From positions 6,794,001-6,858,000 of the forward strand of contig JAZGTN010000058.1 in the NCBI GenBank assembly GCA_037783415.1: a stretch of DNA of 64,000 bases. Reading direction: 5' to 3'. Source of the stretch: Leptasterias polaris (lineage: Eukaryota > Echinodermata > Asteroidea > Forcipulatida > Asteriidae). This document shows positions 47,649 to 57,908 of this stretch, in pieces. The notes under the pieces are model-generated. The model saw only the letters and a program-made list of their open reading frames with translations. It ran no database searches and was not told the DNA's origin. The position numbers were made by a program, and so were the translations under genes. The first letter of the stretch is position 1. Each line of letters begins with the position of its first letter.

Positions 47649-47901
47649 CAGGGCCCAAATTTATGGCCAGCTTAATGCTGAATTCTGCGCTATGGGGTCA
47701 CCATTCTCTGCTTAACGAGCAAGCAGCACATAATTTCTGCACTAGCTGTGTAAGCGTAGAATGCCTAATGTTAACTACGCAAGCACACAAAATGCCATGC
47801 TAACCCGTGTAATACGCTTGACATAAGCACAGAATAACCTGCTTCGTCAGTAAGCGCCGATCCTAAGCTTACGGTAAGCAGAGCCATAAAATTGGGCCCT
47901 G
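47649..47901. mobile_element. hAT-like MITE (253 bp)
   Basis: Ends CAGGGCCCAAATTTATGGC and its near complement GCCATAAAATTGGGCCCTG, with a CTTA-rich interior. CAGGG termini suggest hAT. I cannot see a clean 8-bp duplication. The E1 body lacks it. Confidence 0.75.
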
Positions 47902-49185
47902 ATGTATTTAGATTGATGAAAAATTTGTTTTATTGTAAATATTGGTTGTTTCAGAAACTGTTTACCTTGTTTGCAGTTTTCTATAATATAAAAACACTAT
48001 TGTTGTGTCTTTGTAACGATTAGTATGTTCTTGCTGGGCTATTGTTAATTTTTGTTCTTCACCCCCAAATCTAGCACTGACCGTTTAGCAAGGTAATTTC
48101 TCTGTTGTACACCTTTCCTCAATCAGCTCTTTTTATTATTTATTGCAACCGCCATCAAGTTTTGTAACTGATTCATCGCGGTTTACTGAAGTCATTCCTT
48201 TGCACAAGAAACTTTAAACATATCGTTTTCCGGCGAACGAGACCCAAGCGCAGACAAGTTTGCCAGGCAAGAAAAATCGCCGCTCTATTCTTTACGTCCA
48301 CGCTGACAATTATCTGATTACACGACTGCGCTGATAGCAAGACAAATTCCTTTCGATTTTTGTGAATGAACGTTGACTTGTGTCAGTCGGCGACAGGAAT
48401 GATGACTCTATGTATATTCTACATAAACGTCAACAACACAGGTCATAAATGGGTTTAGGGCTTGAACGAATCTAGGAAACCCTAGAAAGATTGAGGGCGC
48501 TATACGAGTTTAACGGTGCGTTTTTTTTTACTTAAAAAAAAAAGGGAAAAAATTTACTCTGTCGTTAATAAACACATATCAAATTCAAGTCAGAGTACCC
48601 ATGGCGTTCAATTTGCCTGAGAATTTTGGGGTTTTTTTTCTACTGACAATGTTTTAATACGTTTTGATGCTTTTAAACTGATTGTCTATAAAACCTTTCT
48701 TGTTTTAAGAAACATTTGTGTAATCTAGGACGTTAAATTTGAGCTTAATTGAAAAAACTGTGTTTCTAGAAGTCGGATTTGTTTTCACTATCTCCATTTG
48801 TTTTGTACACGGGCGAAAATGCGCAATAAATGACGTCATTGTGACGTCGTTCGTAATTTTAGGCCAAAAGGCACATCTACAGTGTCCCAGAAGTCTAAAA
48901 CTGAAAAAAGTTTGACGATCGGGGGTATACTTTAGAGATATGGTGCTAACAAGGTTGGCTAATTAAATATTCACCTCGCTGTTAAGTAGCTAATTAATTA
49001 AGAATTTTAACATTTATTACATTTAGAGTTAAGTTCATGTACTAAGCTTCAATTTGATATAATAATCTCACTCTTTCGTATTACGCTTTAGGATATTAGG
49101 CTTAAAGAAAAAACGTGTGCAAATGCAATGGGATTTAAGTGGAAACAAGTATAAGAAAAATAATAATAATCTCGACGAAAACAAT

Positions 49186-49215
49186 AGCTGTTCCGACAGC
49201 TAGGTCGGAACAGCT
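49186..49215 (+). repeat. 3' terminal hairpin, family 1 (copy c)
   Basis: Identical to 43970-43999, preceded by TCTCGACGAAAACAAT. Confidence 0.8.
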
Positions 49216-49239
49216 AATAATAATCTCGACGAAAACAAT

Positions 49240-49269
49240 AGCTGTTCCGACAGCTAGGTCGGAACAGCT
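49240..49269 (+). repeat. 3' terminal hairpin, family 1 (copy d)
   Basis: Identical to copy c, in a 54-bp tandem repeat with it. Followed directly by the family 2 leader ACTAGCGATC. Confidence 0.8.
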
Positions 49270-49270
49270 A

Positions 49271-50412
49271 ACTAGCGATCAGGTGTTCGTCAAAACGAAC
49301 ACAAGAGGGGTTTCGGTTGGTGGAACAAAAATATAAAAAAAGAATTATAACTCTACGACATGAGGTTCAGGAAATTTCGTTTGTTTTTTTAAATTGAACT
49401 TCCTGTCTGAACCGGAAATCGAAGATCATGTTTTTCAATAAAATGTCAAATGTGTCATAAGCTAGCAGACTGCACAAAAATAATGACCTTTGGTTCGATT
49501 AAGTGCTTCAAAGCTTTAAAGTTGGTCTGATTTCAAGATAGAAGACTCTTGACCTTAGAAGACTCTTGACCTTTGACATAAGTCTGCCTAAAAACCTAAA
49601 CCTGGTCTTCATTCTGATACTGAATCGAAAGGAGCTTTTAAACCAGAAATAAAGGTCAACATGGGGTCACGGTTACTCAAGGCTAATCTCCCATGCCCAA
49701 GGATTATATAACTGAAAAAAGTTTGAAAAACGGTTGTCGTTCTTGAGATATGGTCTCACTTCCGGTTTATCCGGAAGTAAAGGTCAACATGGGGTCAAGA
49801 TTACCCAAGGCTAATCTCCCATGGCCAAGGAGTCTATAACTGAAAAAAGTAGGACAATTTGTTGTGTAGTACTTGAGATATGGTCCCACTTCCGGTTAAC
49901 CCTGAAGTAAAGGTCAACATGTGGTCACGGTTACCCAAGGCTAATCTCCAATGCCTAAGGAGTCTATAAGTGAAAACAATTTGAAAATCGGTTGTGTAAT
50001 TCTTGAGATATGGTGCTGATAAGGTTGGCTGCAAAGACATAGCACTGTGATATATTTATGGTAAACTTGTTTAGCGCCCTCTTGTGTTTAAATGTTTACG
50101 TCTGGGCTGATACTCGGACTTTTACATACCTCGGGTAGGGGAATGGTCAAGTCGACATGTAACCGAGAGACGACCAGAAAAAGTTAAATATCGTCAACAC
50201 AAGGGGAAAAAACTTGATTTTTTTTTTATTTATTAGGAAATGGTGCAGCTATATACTGATTTTTGTGTTTGGGTTTCCATTAATTTATCGACTTGATCGG
50301 AAATTACGTGAATTCTGTGCCGTGTTACATGCTTTTTAACGTGTAAAATAATATATAAAAAAATAAATCACGACGAAAACAATAGGCGTTTCGGCTACCA
50401 GGCCGAAACCCC
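49271..50412 (+). mobile_element. Composite hairpin element, copy E4 (family 2)
   Basis: The leader has the family 1 layout but different words: ACTAGCGATCA, hairpin GTGTTCGT-CAAA-ACGAACAC (49284-49302), then AGGGGTTTCGG. A CTTCCGG array lies at 49660-50020. It ends with a hairpin at 50385-50412 whose 3' arm GGCCGAAACCCC complements the leader GGGGTTTCGG, followed by TAATAA. No coding frame. Confidence 0.6.
49660..50020 (+). repeat. Internal CTTCCGG array of E4
   Basis: Three to four units of the shared type, with CTTCCGGTTTATCCGGAAG and CTTCCGGTTAACCCTGAAG variants. Confidence 0.8.
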
Positions 50413-50774
50413 TAATAAATACATGTAATAAATGTAATAACTGACCTTCATCCCACCCTAGTATTTTTGGCTAAAGAAATGTAGAGCACCAAAAAAAAAT
50501 TATTTATTAGGAAATGGTGCAGCTATATACTGATTTTGGTGTTTGGGTTTTCATTAATTTATCGACTTGATCGGAAATTACGTGAATTCTGTGCCGTGTT
50601 ACATGCTTTTTAACGTGTAAAATAATATATAAAAAAATAAATCACGACGAAAACAATAGGCGTTTCGGCTACCAGGCCGAAACCCCTAATAAATACATGT
50701 AATAAATGTAATAACTGACCTTCATCCCACCCTAGTATTTTTGGCTAAAGAAATGTAGAGCACAAAAAAAAATT
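50227..50774. repeat. 274-bp tandem duplication carrying the family 2 hairpin
   Basis: Copies 50227-50500 and 50501-50774 are nearly identical. Each contains ATCACGACGAAAACAATAG plus the GGCGTTTCGGCT/GGCCGAAACCCC hairpin (50385-50412, 50659-50686). The second copy may be an amplified 3' end. Confidence 0.85.
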
Positions 50775-51803
50775 CACCCAGTACACCCACCCCATTTTCG
50801 TTCAATGCAATAGGAAACAAAAGGAATTGTTCTTTGGCCTTTTCACTTATACAAAATCAAGATACATGTGTACAAGAACAACCTATTTTGTGAAGTGGTT
50901 TAATATTAATATTAATCATTTAGCTGTTGAGGAAGAGTTTTAAGTATTTCAGGATGGTTCGGCACATCACGGAGGAAATCCCAACACATGGGCGACGCCT
51001 GGAAAAATTTTCCGAAGCCAGTGACAAATAAAAACATCTCGTCCACGTTGATAATGAGATGAAAAAGCCATGTCCGCGTTGATAAATGCCATGACCACTC
51101 AAAACAAGATTGCACGGTCGCGATGTCAACATGTACACTGCGCAGCATACACAAGTTCATGACCTTTCACATCTTGCAGGTCCATCTTGTCATTCAGTCA
51201 CTAATATGAATAATACATTATTTGATGCCTCATTACCATAACTTTGCCACACCCTTTTATACAAGATATCCAAGACGTTACTACAATCGTCATCTGCGCC
51301 GATGAATTCAAGAACGAAAGCGCGCCCTCTGTCGGGTGTTGTCATGAGTATTATTGTATAAGATAGTTACGCGTATAGGATAGTGACGTCTTGGACCAAG
51401 ACTAGCATTTTGAATATTCAGGAACATGTGAAAACGGCAAGTCATAGCAGAACCAGATAAACATTATTACTAATTTCATTTCAAAATGCAAACCAGCTCT
51501 GCACTTGTTTGATCAATGATACTGGCAACTTTCCATGCAATTTATTTTAAGTACTGTACACATGTAAATTAACTTCTTGTGAAAGTAATTTATGGTGCTT
51601 GTAGATGAGTCTAGTGCATGGTATTGTAAACAGAAAAGATGGGAATGCATAACGAATTTGAATCAGTGCTTACAGCTTGTTTGTACAATTCTTGTCTTCA
51701 TATACATGTAAAGTGTGTGTGCACATGGAATGTAATTAAAAAATATATTAATATATTAATAAAAAAGTAAACAACACTTTGCATACAACTTTTATCCCTT
51801 CAG
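50775..51803. other. No gene recognised
   Basis: A minus-strand 82-codon frame at 50912-51160 is not recognised. GCGCGCCCTCTGTCGGG near 51320 is like the GAGCGCCCTCTAG word of the arrays. The stretch ends at a splice acceptor (CCCTTCAG, 51803). Confidence 0.5.
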
Positions 51804-52581
51804 GTTTGTGAAGTCTTCCACCCAGGAGCACTTTATTTGAAACTAGTTCAGGAGCCACCACCCCCGTGTGCCATCAATATCAGACCTTCATGCAAAGTAC
51901 CAGGCCAGCTCAACTAACAATTTATCCTTCATTGACTACCTCAGACAGAACACTTCAAAACAACAAATAGACATTCTGAGAAATTCAGACCAATCAGACC
52001 CAGCGTGGCTAGCTGCAAGAAAGGGGCGTATCACAGCAAGCTTGGTAGATTCAATTCGATCTGTTAGAGACGTTCATAACTGCAGCACACTAGTTGATAA
52101 AATCATGGGCACAAGCAAGCCCTTCCAGTCCAGTTCGACAGAGTTTGGAAAAGAAAACGAACATGTAGCAAGGCAACTTTATGTAGTAGATGAAATGAAA
52201 TCACACAAGAACTTTAAAGTAAACACCTGATAACATGCCATTTATGGGCGCATCGCCAGATGGTATTGTTAGCTGTACATGCCATGGAGAAAAACTACTT
52301 GAGATCAAGTGTTCATTTAAGCACAGAGACATCCCAACAAAAGACCCAGCCTACCACTTGAAGGCTGTAAATGGACAGTTATAGCTGAAGAAGTCTAAGG
52401 TTGGTACAGCCAAATACAATTTCAGTTGGGTGTGACCAACATGAATTTGTGTGACTTAGTTGTATACACGCGTAAAGGCATAAAAGCTATACCAGTAAAG
52501 TTTGATCCAGAGCCATGGGAAGTCTTAAAAAAGAAAGCAGAACTTGTGTTTCTCAATGCTGTGATGTGTAATGAAGAATAA
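51804..52581 (+). pseudogene. YqaJ-type exonuclease domain, broken
   Basis: Acceptor at 51803. Residues in order: SDPAWLAARKGRITASLVDS (motif I), EFGKENEHVARQLY, then a frameshift after KVN, GASPDGIVSCTCHGEKLLEI (the D and E of the nuclease centre, with K in EIKC), a stop after NGQL, another shift, QIQFQLGVTNMNLCDLVVYT (late Gln motif) and a final stop. YqaJ/lambda-exonuclease domains degrade DNA ends. Two frameshifts and a nonsense codon make this copy inactive unless there are unseen introns. It may be the 3' part of the SAP-SWIM gene at 32.8 kb, with the composite elements in between. Confidence 0.6.
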
Positions 52582-52599
52582 TTGTGTTACAAGCAGAAT

Positions 52600-53103
52600 T
52601 TCTCAATATTATAAGTTATCACACAAGCGCGATTGGAATACGGAAAAATATAGCGCTTCTGCGTCCCATATCCAACGAGGCCGAAAACGAATTAATCTTG
52701 CAGCCTCATTAAGTCAATGAGGTTAGGTTATGTTTTTGATTTTGGTTTTGCACACGCAAAGTTTAGAATGTAATTTTTGCACCATGACTGTATGCGGAGC
52801 AGGACGCATTGACACTCACAATATGCAGAGTGCAATACTGATATCACACTCCGGTTCGAGCATCTGATAGGAGGATTAGCGCGCACTGGAAGATAACAAA
52901 TTGTAGATTCTGGCTTTTTTTAATGTGTGTTTTATTTATTTTCAAAAATGTCATTTGACAAATTCTTGACAGAAGTACAAGCAGATTTATTTGTACTCAG
53001 TTCACTGATTATTGCATGTTTATTTCAAGTATTTCATTTCCAAAATAGTAGTGTTCAAATAAAGGAAAAAATACAAGAAGCCGCTGGTCAGAGCTGTGTG
53101 TTA
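52600..53103. other. No gene recognised
   Basis: Intergenic sequence with no clear repeat structure; a plus-strand frame starting at 52927 runs into the foldback element. Confidence 0.5.
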
Positions 53104-53276
53104 AGAGAGTTGCGACATGCGAGCCCCATAATAGGGCCCACAGCCACAGACTGGCTGCTGTTACGTAAGCACTTTCATCGTAAAAGCATGCCACAAAATG
53201 GAACACATTGTTTATTTTTATGTAACAGCAGCCATTGTGCTTGCCGCCCTTTGGGGCTTGCATGTCGCAACTCTCT
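53104..53276. mobile_element. Foldback/MITE element (173 bp)
   Basis: AGAGAGTTGCGACATGCGAG at the left pairs with CTTGCATGTCGCAACTCTCT at the right. CTGGCTGCTGTTACGTAA pairs with TTATGTAACAGCAGCCA inside. Nearly the whole element folds back. Confidence 0.8.
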
Positions 53277-54430
53277 GCATATACAGCTCTTCTGCTGGTA
53301 ACAGACACATGCAGTAAATTGGGTCCATTTCAACATATAATTAAAATGTACATACTTGTAAATATGTGGATAAATAATTAATATAAACTAGCATAAATAA
53401 TATATAAATATTTAAGTTACATATATCAACATTTAGAATAATTAAAAGATTTCACAAATTGTACAAAATTAATGTGTTCCTCTATTTTAGAGCCGGATTC
53501 TCTAACACCTAGTGTTAATAATATGGCAAGAAATTGTGAATAGAAAATTTAATTTATACATGTATCTTTACCTGTTTTAAATAAATGTAACTTTTAAATG
53601 TAACTTTTAATTTGAATAAAATTAATTTGAATTAAATACAATGTTTAATCTTTTGATCAGAATAAAAAAATAAATCCAGAAACCCTAGCTACACAATCGG
53701 AAGGTACATACATGTTCTTAGGCAACTTTTAAAAAACAGCTGTTGATCATCAATATAAAATACAACAACTGGCCTTTTTGTAGAGTTTGCAAACAAATTT
53801 AAACTTTTTGGAAGTTTGAAGAAAACAAATTAAATCTAAATGGGGGGAAAAGAAGAGAGCTTCAAAAAAGTATGTACATGTATGCAGGTGTGGACGATCA
53901 AGTGTTTTATTTGTTGTAAATTATTTGTTTAGTTAAATTTACTATTAATTGGCCCAATTGTATTTTATAACGCCCTATAGATTCACCTGTTTTGATAAAT
54001 ACTGGTTTAGAGTGTGTCACACAATGTACAGCCACTTACTCTTTACCAGACAGCCATACCAGTACCATACTGAGCTGCTTCGTCCCTAAACGTCTTGATT
54101 TTAGTGTATCATAAACCGCAGTTTCAGTGACATACATGTACACACTGTACCTCAAAACAAACCAGTTGTGCATCTTTATATCAAAATGTCCACTAAAATG
54201 TGTACGAGGTTACAAATATAGTCTGTTACCATTTCATATTAAATGACTGAAATATTCTGGCAGTTTTTATGACAGAAAAAATTACTGCAGAAAATCCATG
54301 TTTATATCAGAATCTATTTTTAAATATATAATTTACCCCCTATGTTTTGTACACACGGGAGGGGGACAGTGCATAACTCCAGTTAGAAATGTAGTTCAGG
54401 AATCAGACTGACATTATGTTGTAGCCCTAC
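53277..54430. other. No gene recognised
   Basis: AT-rich, no frames of note; short direct repeats of AAATGTAACTTTTAA near 53580. Confidence 0.5.
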
Positions 54431-54799
54431 ATCAAATCCCGGAATCTCTACAAAACTGTGCTTCTATGATTGTAAAAATTAATTCATTGGATTGCAAGGT
54501 CTCAAACTTTGTGAGGAGTCTCTACTAGGGTATGGCTACAACATAATGTAAATCAATCTTTTGAAAAAGGACTAAATAAACGATTGATCGCTTTTAAGCA
54601 TTGAGCTTCTAAGATTGTAAAACTCGATGCTTACAGGTCTACAACATGCTCAATGCTTCAAACGCTTCACTGGTTTTCTTTGAATTACTTTTAACTTTTT
54701 CATTTGTTGAATAAAACAATGGTCCCTTCAGATTGCAGCGTGCTGCACTGAGTTTTACAATCATAAAAGCACAGTTTTGTAGAGATTCCGGGATTTGAT
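54431..54799. repeat. 47-bp inverted repeat at the 3' side of the transposase
   Basis: 54431-54477 is the reverse complement of 54753-54799 with one mismatch. The right arm is transposase coding sequence. So a piece of the gene's 3' end was copied in inverted orientation about 280 bp away. Confidence 0.85.
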
Positions 54800-55635
54800 A
54801 TTTCAGGATCCGCCAACATTTGACGCGTTGGGTCGCTCTCTCTACATGAATGCCAAGACGTGCAATTTGTCTAGTTTGTCTTATCTCCTTAACATTAAGT
54901 CTTTTTCCTTTTCCATTATGCCATTTTCTTGTAAACGCATTAAGTCTTTTTCCTTTTCCATTATGCCATTTTCTTGTAAACGGCGGCGCTATAAGTGTTG
55001 CATTTTTTTTCATTAGTAAGTCTTCTATGTGGAAGCCTCGGTCAGCCATTACTGCATCACCATCCTCAAGTTTTTCTGTTTCTGATACATTTCCCGACCA
55101 CAGATCTGACACAAATGTGAATGCACCAAACGACAACACTCCAATTAAAACCATATAAGTGTTGTGGCTTTTGTACTGAGAGTATGTTTTATATTGTACA
55201 TCTTTATTTCGCGGTCGGTCATGGAAGAACTCCGAACAGTCTATTACGACACGGGTGCTAGGAATTGCTGCCTTAAAGTCCAATGGCATCCATCCTCTGA
55301 GCAGTGCTGGTACCAGAGTTTGGTGCATGTAGGAAATCCAGGTGATTGTGAACTGTTGAACTACTTACATGGAACAGGTCTGCCAGGAGCAGAAGGGATA
55401 CGTTTAGCCGTAGTCTGATGAGTGTCATGAGGAACTGGAAAAATGGTGGAAGCTGATGCTGTCTGCCCGAACGTTGTTTCCCACCTTGTTTCTGGTCTGG
55501 TTTCCCTGTGTTTGTACTTGTGCTCCTCCAATATCGTAACCGATCATCACCATCACTGATAGAATCATAAGTATCTACATGTAAAGAAAGGAGAGAAAAT
55601 AGCATGAACAATTTTGTGAGTGAAACAAAAGACAA
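54639..55635 (-). pseudogene. HTH_Tnp_4/DDE_Tnp_4-type transposase with one frameshift
   Basis: The N-terminal frame (55635 to about 55350) has LPPFFQFLMTLIRLRLN and LADLFHVSSSTV, the helix-turn-helix that precedes the nuclease in this family. The second frame (from about 55360 to 54639) carries the catalytic triad: VVIDCSEF (D), DGDAVMADRGFHIEDLL (D) and LGIHVERA (E). A one-base change near 55360 separates them. A 45-bp perfect tandem duplication (54895-54984) repeats AFTRKWHNGKGKRLN in frame. Family: DDE_Tnp_4 elements (IS4EU/ISL2EU group by resemblance). I find no terminal inverted repeats by eye. Probably inactive. Confidence 0.75.
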
Positions 55636-55805
55636 TGAACTTCAGTCAACAACTTTTGGATCACTGGTTGTAGAATATTTTCCATATTTTAACAAAAAGT
55701 TTCTCCGGATTGGTGCAGCACCAATAACTCAAATCCTGTGGTCCACACATGGTTAATTGTCTTTCAGTACTGTGAACCCAGCTTATTTTGATACTGTTGT
55801 GTGCT

Positions 55806-56081
55806 TCATCGAAGTTGCAAGACAATTTTAAAGAAAAAACACCCTTGTTGCACAACTTTATGTTCTTTCAGAAGCCTGAAGAAAAAGGCTTCAGGCCTGA
55901 AGTATTTTTAAGATTCTAATATTTTAGTGAGAAATTACCTCTTTCTCAAAAACTATGTTACTTCGGAGGGAGTGGTGCCTCACAATGTTTTATAATATCA
56001 ATAGCTGTCCGTTGCTCGTTACAAAGTAAGATTGTATGCCAATATATATTTTGAGTAAATTACCAAACGTGTCCAGTGCCT
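55806..56081 (-). mobile_element. TTAA-type MITE, truncated copy
   Basis: The right end CCAAACGTGTCCAGTGCCT is followed by TTAA (56082-56085). Internal words match 56154-56502 on the other strand (ATTTTGAGTAAATTACC, CACAATGTTTTATA, CGTTGCTCGTTAC). The left end is missing or diverged. It holds a 12-bp palindrome GAAGCCTGAAG / CTTCAGGC near 55870. Confidence 0.7.
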
Positions 56082-56153
56082 TTAATCATGTTGACTGTTC
56101 GTAACGTATATACAGTTGCTGAAGTTTATGTGACACGCACTACACTAGTTTAA

Positions 56154-56502
56154 AGGCACTGTACACGTTTGGTAATTACTCAAAATATATATTAGCATAA
56201 AAACTTACTTGGTAACGAGCAACGGAGAGCTGTTGATAGTATAAAACATTGTGAGAAACGACTCCCTCTGAAGTAACGTAGTTTTTGAGTAAGAGGCAAG
56301 TTCTCACTAAAAAGAAGCCTTTTATTCCTATCTGAAAGCACACTAATTTGTACAACAGAGGTGTTTTTTCTTTCACCATTTTCTTGCAACTTCAATGACC
56401 AATTGAGCCCAAATTTTCACAGGCTTGTTATTTTATGCATATGTTGGGATACACCAAGTAAGAATACTGGTCTTTGACAATTACCAAACGTGTTCAGTGC
56501 CT
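56154..56502 (+). mobile_element. TTAA-type MITE, complete (349 bp)
   Basis: Flanked by TTAA at 56150-56153 and 56503-56506. Termini AGGCACTGTACACGTTTGG and its near complement CCAAACGTGTTCAGTGCCT. TTAA target duplication points to piggyBac or Kolobok mobilisation. I recall this family as very abundant in sea star sequences. Confidence 0.8.
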
Positions 56503-56506
56503 TTAA

Positions 56507-57440
56507 CTTCAATCTCCTCAGGGAGCTTGTACTTCTTGTTTTTAATAGCACGATTTTTTTCATTCATCTTAGTCACTATGCCGTCCTAACTCTGCTCCTC
56601 ATCAGGAAATGGCATTGGGAATACATAGACGGGGCGACTCTTTGATAAGAGTTCTATGTTTTTTTTTCCCAGGGGTCCAAATTTCCTCGTACACTACACT
56701 AGCACCTGATATTGTCTATAATGAGCAGAGTTGCTCACATGCTCTTGATTTAATATTTGTAAACAGATTTCACAAGCTATGATTGACAGTGCAGCCAGTA
56801 GCTTCCTCAAACATTACATGGTACTGTGTTTACAGGGTACTATGTATAAATTACATGACTGTTTTCCTGATGATGTATATCCTTTGCAGGTGGAGGATTT
56901 TCGACCACTTTTGGAGGTGGTGCTGGCCGCTCAAATTCCAATGCCTTGGCAAAACTATTCAACATACTTTCTGGGGCCTGTGGTCGTGGTGACGCTACTG
57001 CTGCTGCTGCAACCTTCACAATACTTTGTGGCGACCCAAAGAAATTTGGTGCTGGAGTGATTTTAGCCAATCCTGGAAAAGAAGAGAATATTCAAATTAA
57101 AAAAAACCATCAAACATTGGTAATCTTTAACAACAAATAAACTCGCCCAAGTCAACACTTTCGGGACCAGCACAAAATCGTTGACTTGCACACTTTGATG
57201 GGTTACACGCTGGCAACTTAAGCGAGTTTCACTGTATTGCCATCCAGAACACTTACATCAAAAACCTGTTGTTGCCAAATTACATGTATGTATAAGAACT
57301 ATTTCCTCATGTACATGTTAGATTCACAACAAGACACATTACTCAAAAATGATAAGTCAATGACTTGTAGTTTTACTTTATACAGTCCCTTCATGCACAT
57401 CCGGCAATTTCTGAAGCTGCTCACTTCTTGCTGAAGGGAA
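56507..57440. other. No gene recognised
   Basis: A minus-strand frame at 56840-57070 is Ala/Pro-rich (VAAAAVASPRPQAPES) and could be part of an exon, but has no supported splice sites that I trust. Plus-strand frames look like shadows. Confidence 0.4.
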
Positions 57441-57451
57441 ATGATGCCCTG

Positions 57452-57908
57452 CTATAAGTTCCATTCCAGGTGGTTACTGTTTAGAACCGACTTGATATTT
57501 TCCCAGTTTTTTCTTTTTGGGGGCATGTCGTCCTTTCCATTGTCATGACTACTGTACTCTATATCTGACAAGGAGAGAAAACGTACTTGTTACTACGAAA
57601 CCAAGGTAACTTAGTAAATAGTTACATGTACATGGCCCAGAAAATTAATGCCTTATCATAAAGGGATCAGTATAAGTTCAACATGTCAATTTAATGGTTC
57701 CTGCAATTTTTGTTCAGTCAACTTCACAACATTAAGGCAAGTCGTACATGACATTGAAAGTAATTATTTTAATAAAGCCCTGCCAAACGTTTGTCATGAG
57801 ATGAGACGAAACAGAAGTTAAACGGTCAAGGATTAGTTGCTCACCTGAATCTGAAGATCCATCCAAACAGATGAACTCATCTTCTGATGATTTATCTGAC
57901 AAAGTTTT
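57452..57908 (-). CDS. Last two exons of an unrecognised acidic/serine-rich protein
   Basis: Exon 57845-57908 (acceptor TTCTTGCCAG, donor CAG/GTGAGC) joins exon 57452-57564 (acceptor CTCCTTGTCAG) in phase. It reads TLSDKSSEDEFICLDGSSDS, then DIEYSSHDNGKDDMPPKR and a stop after HLEWNL. Junction phase and the strong splice signals support a real transcript. Upstream exons probably lie between 57909 and 58130 (VSSYSC appears in frame before the first acceptor) but I cannot fix them. No domain recognised; could be the tail of a host gene or an element gene. Confidence 0.4.

Larger units (their letters stand above)
44070..49269 (+). mobile_element. Composite hairpin element, copy E3 (family 1, most complete)
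   Basis: Leader at 44070-44110, nearly identical to that of E1 (37350). Array 44330-46370, split by a LINE at 45037-46096. Body 46370-49140 aligns with the E1 body through landmarks: the MRNMLAFAGAQ-type frame at 46936 matching 38847, AACTGATTCATCGCGGTTTA at 48167 matching 39784, and CCCATGGCGTTCAATTTGCC in both. A hAT-like MITE is inserted at 47649. It ends in two hairpins, 49186-49215 and 49240-49269. No protein-coding gene of its own. Confidence 0.65.
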
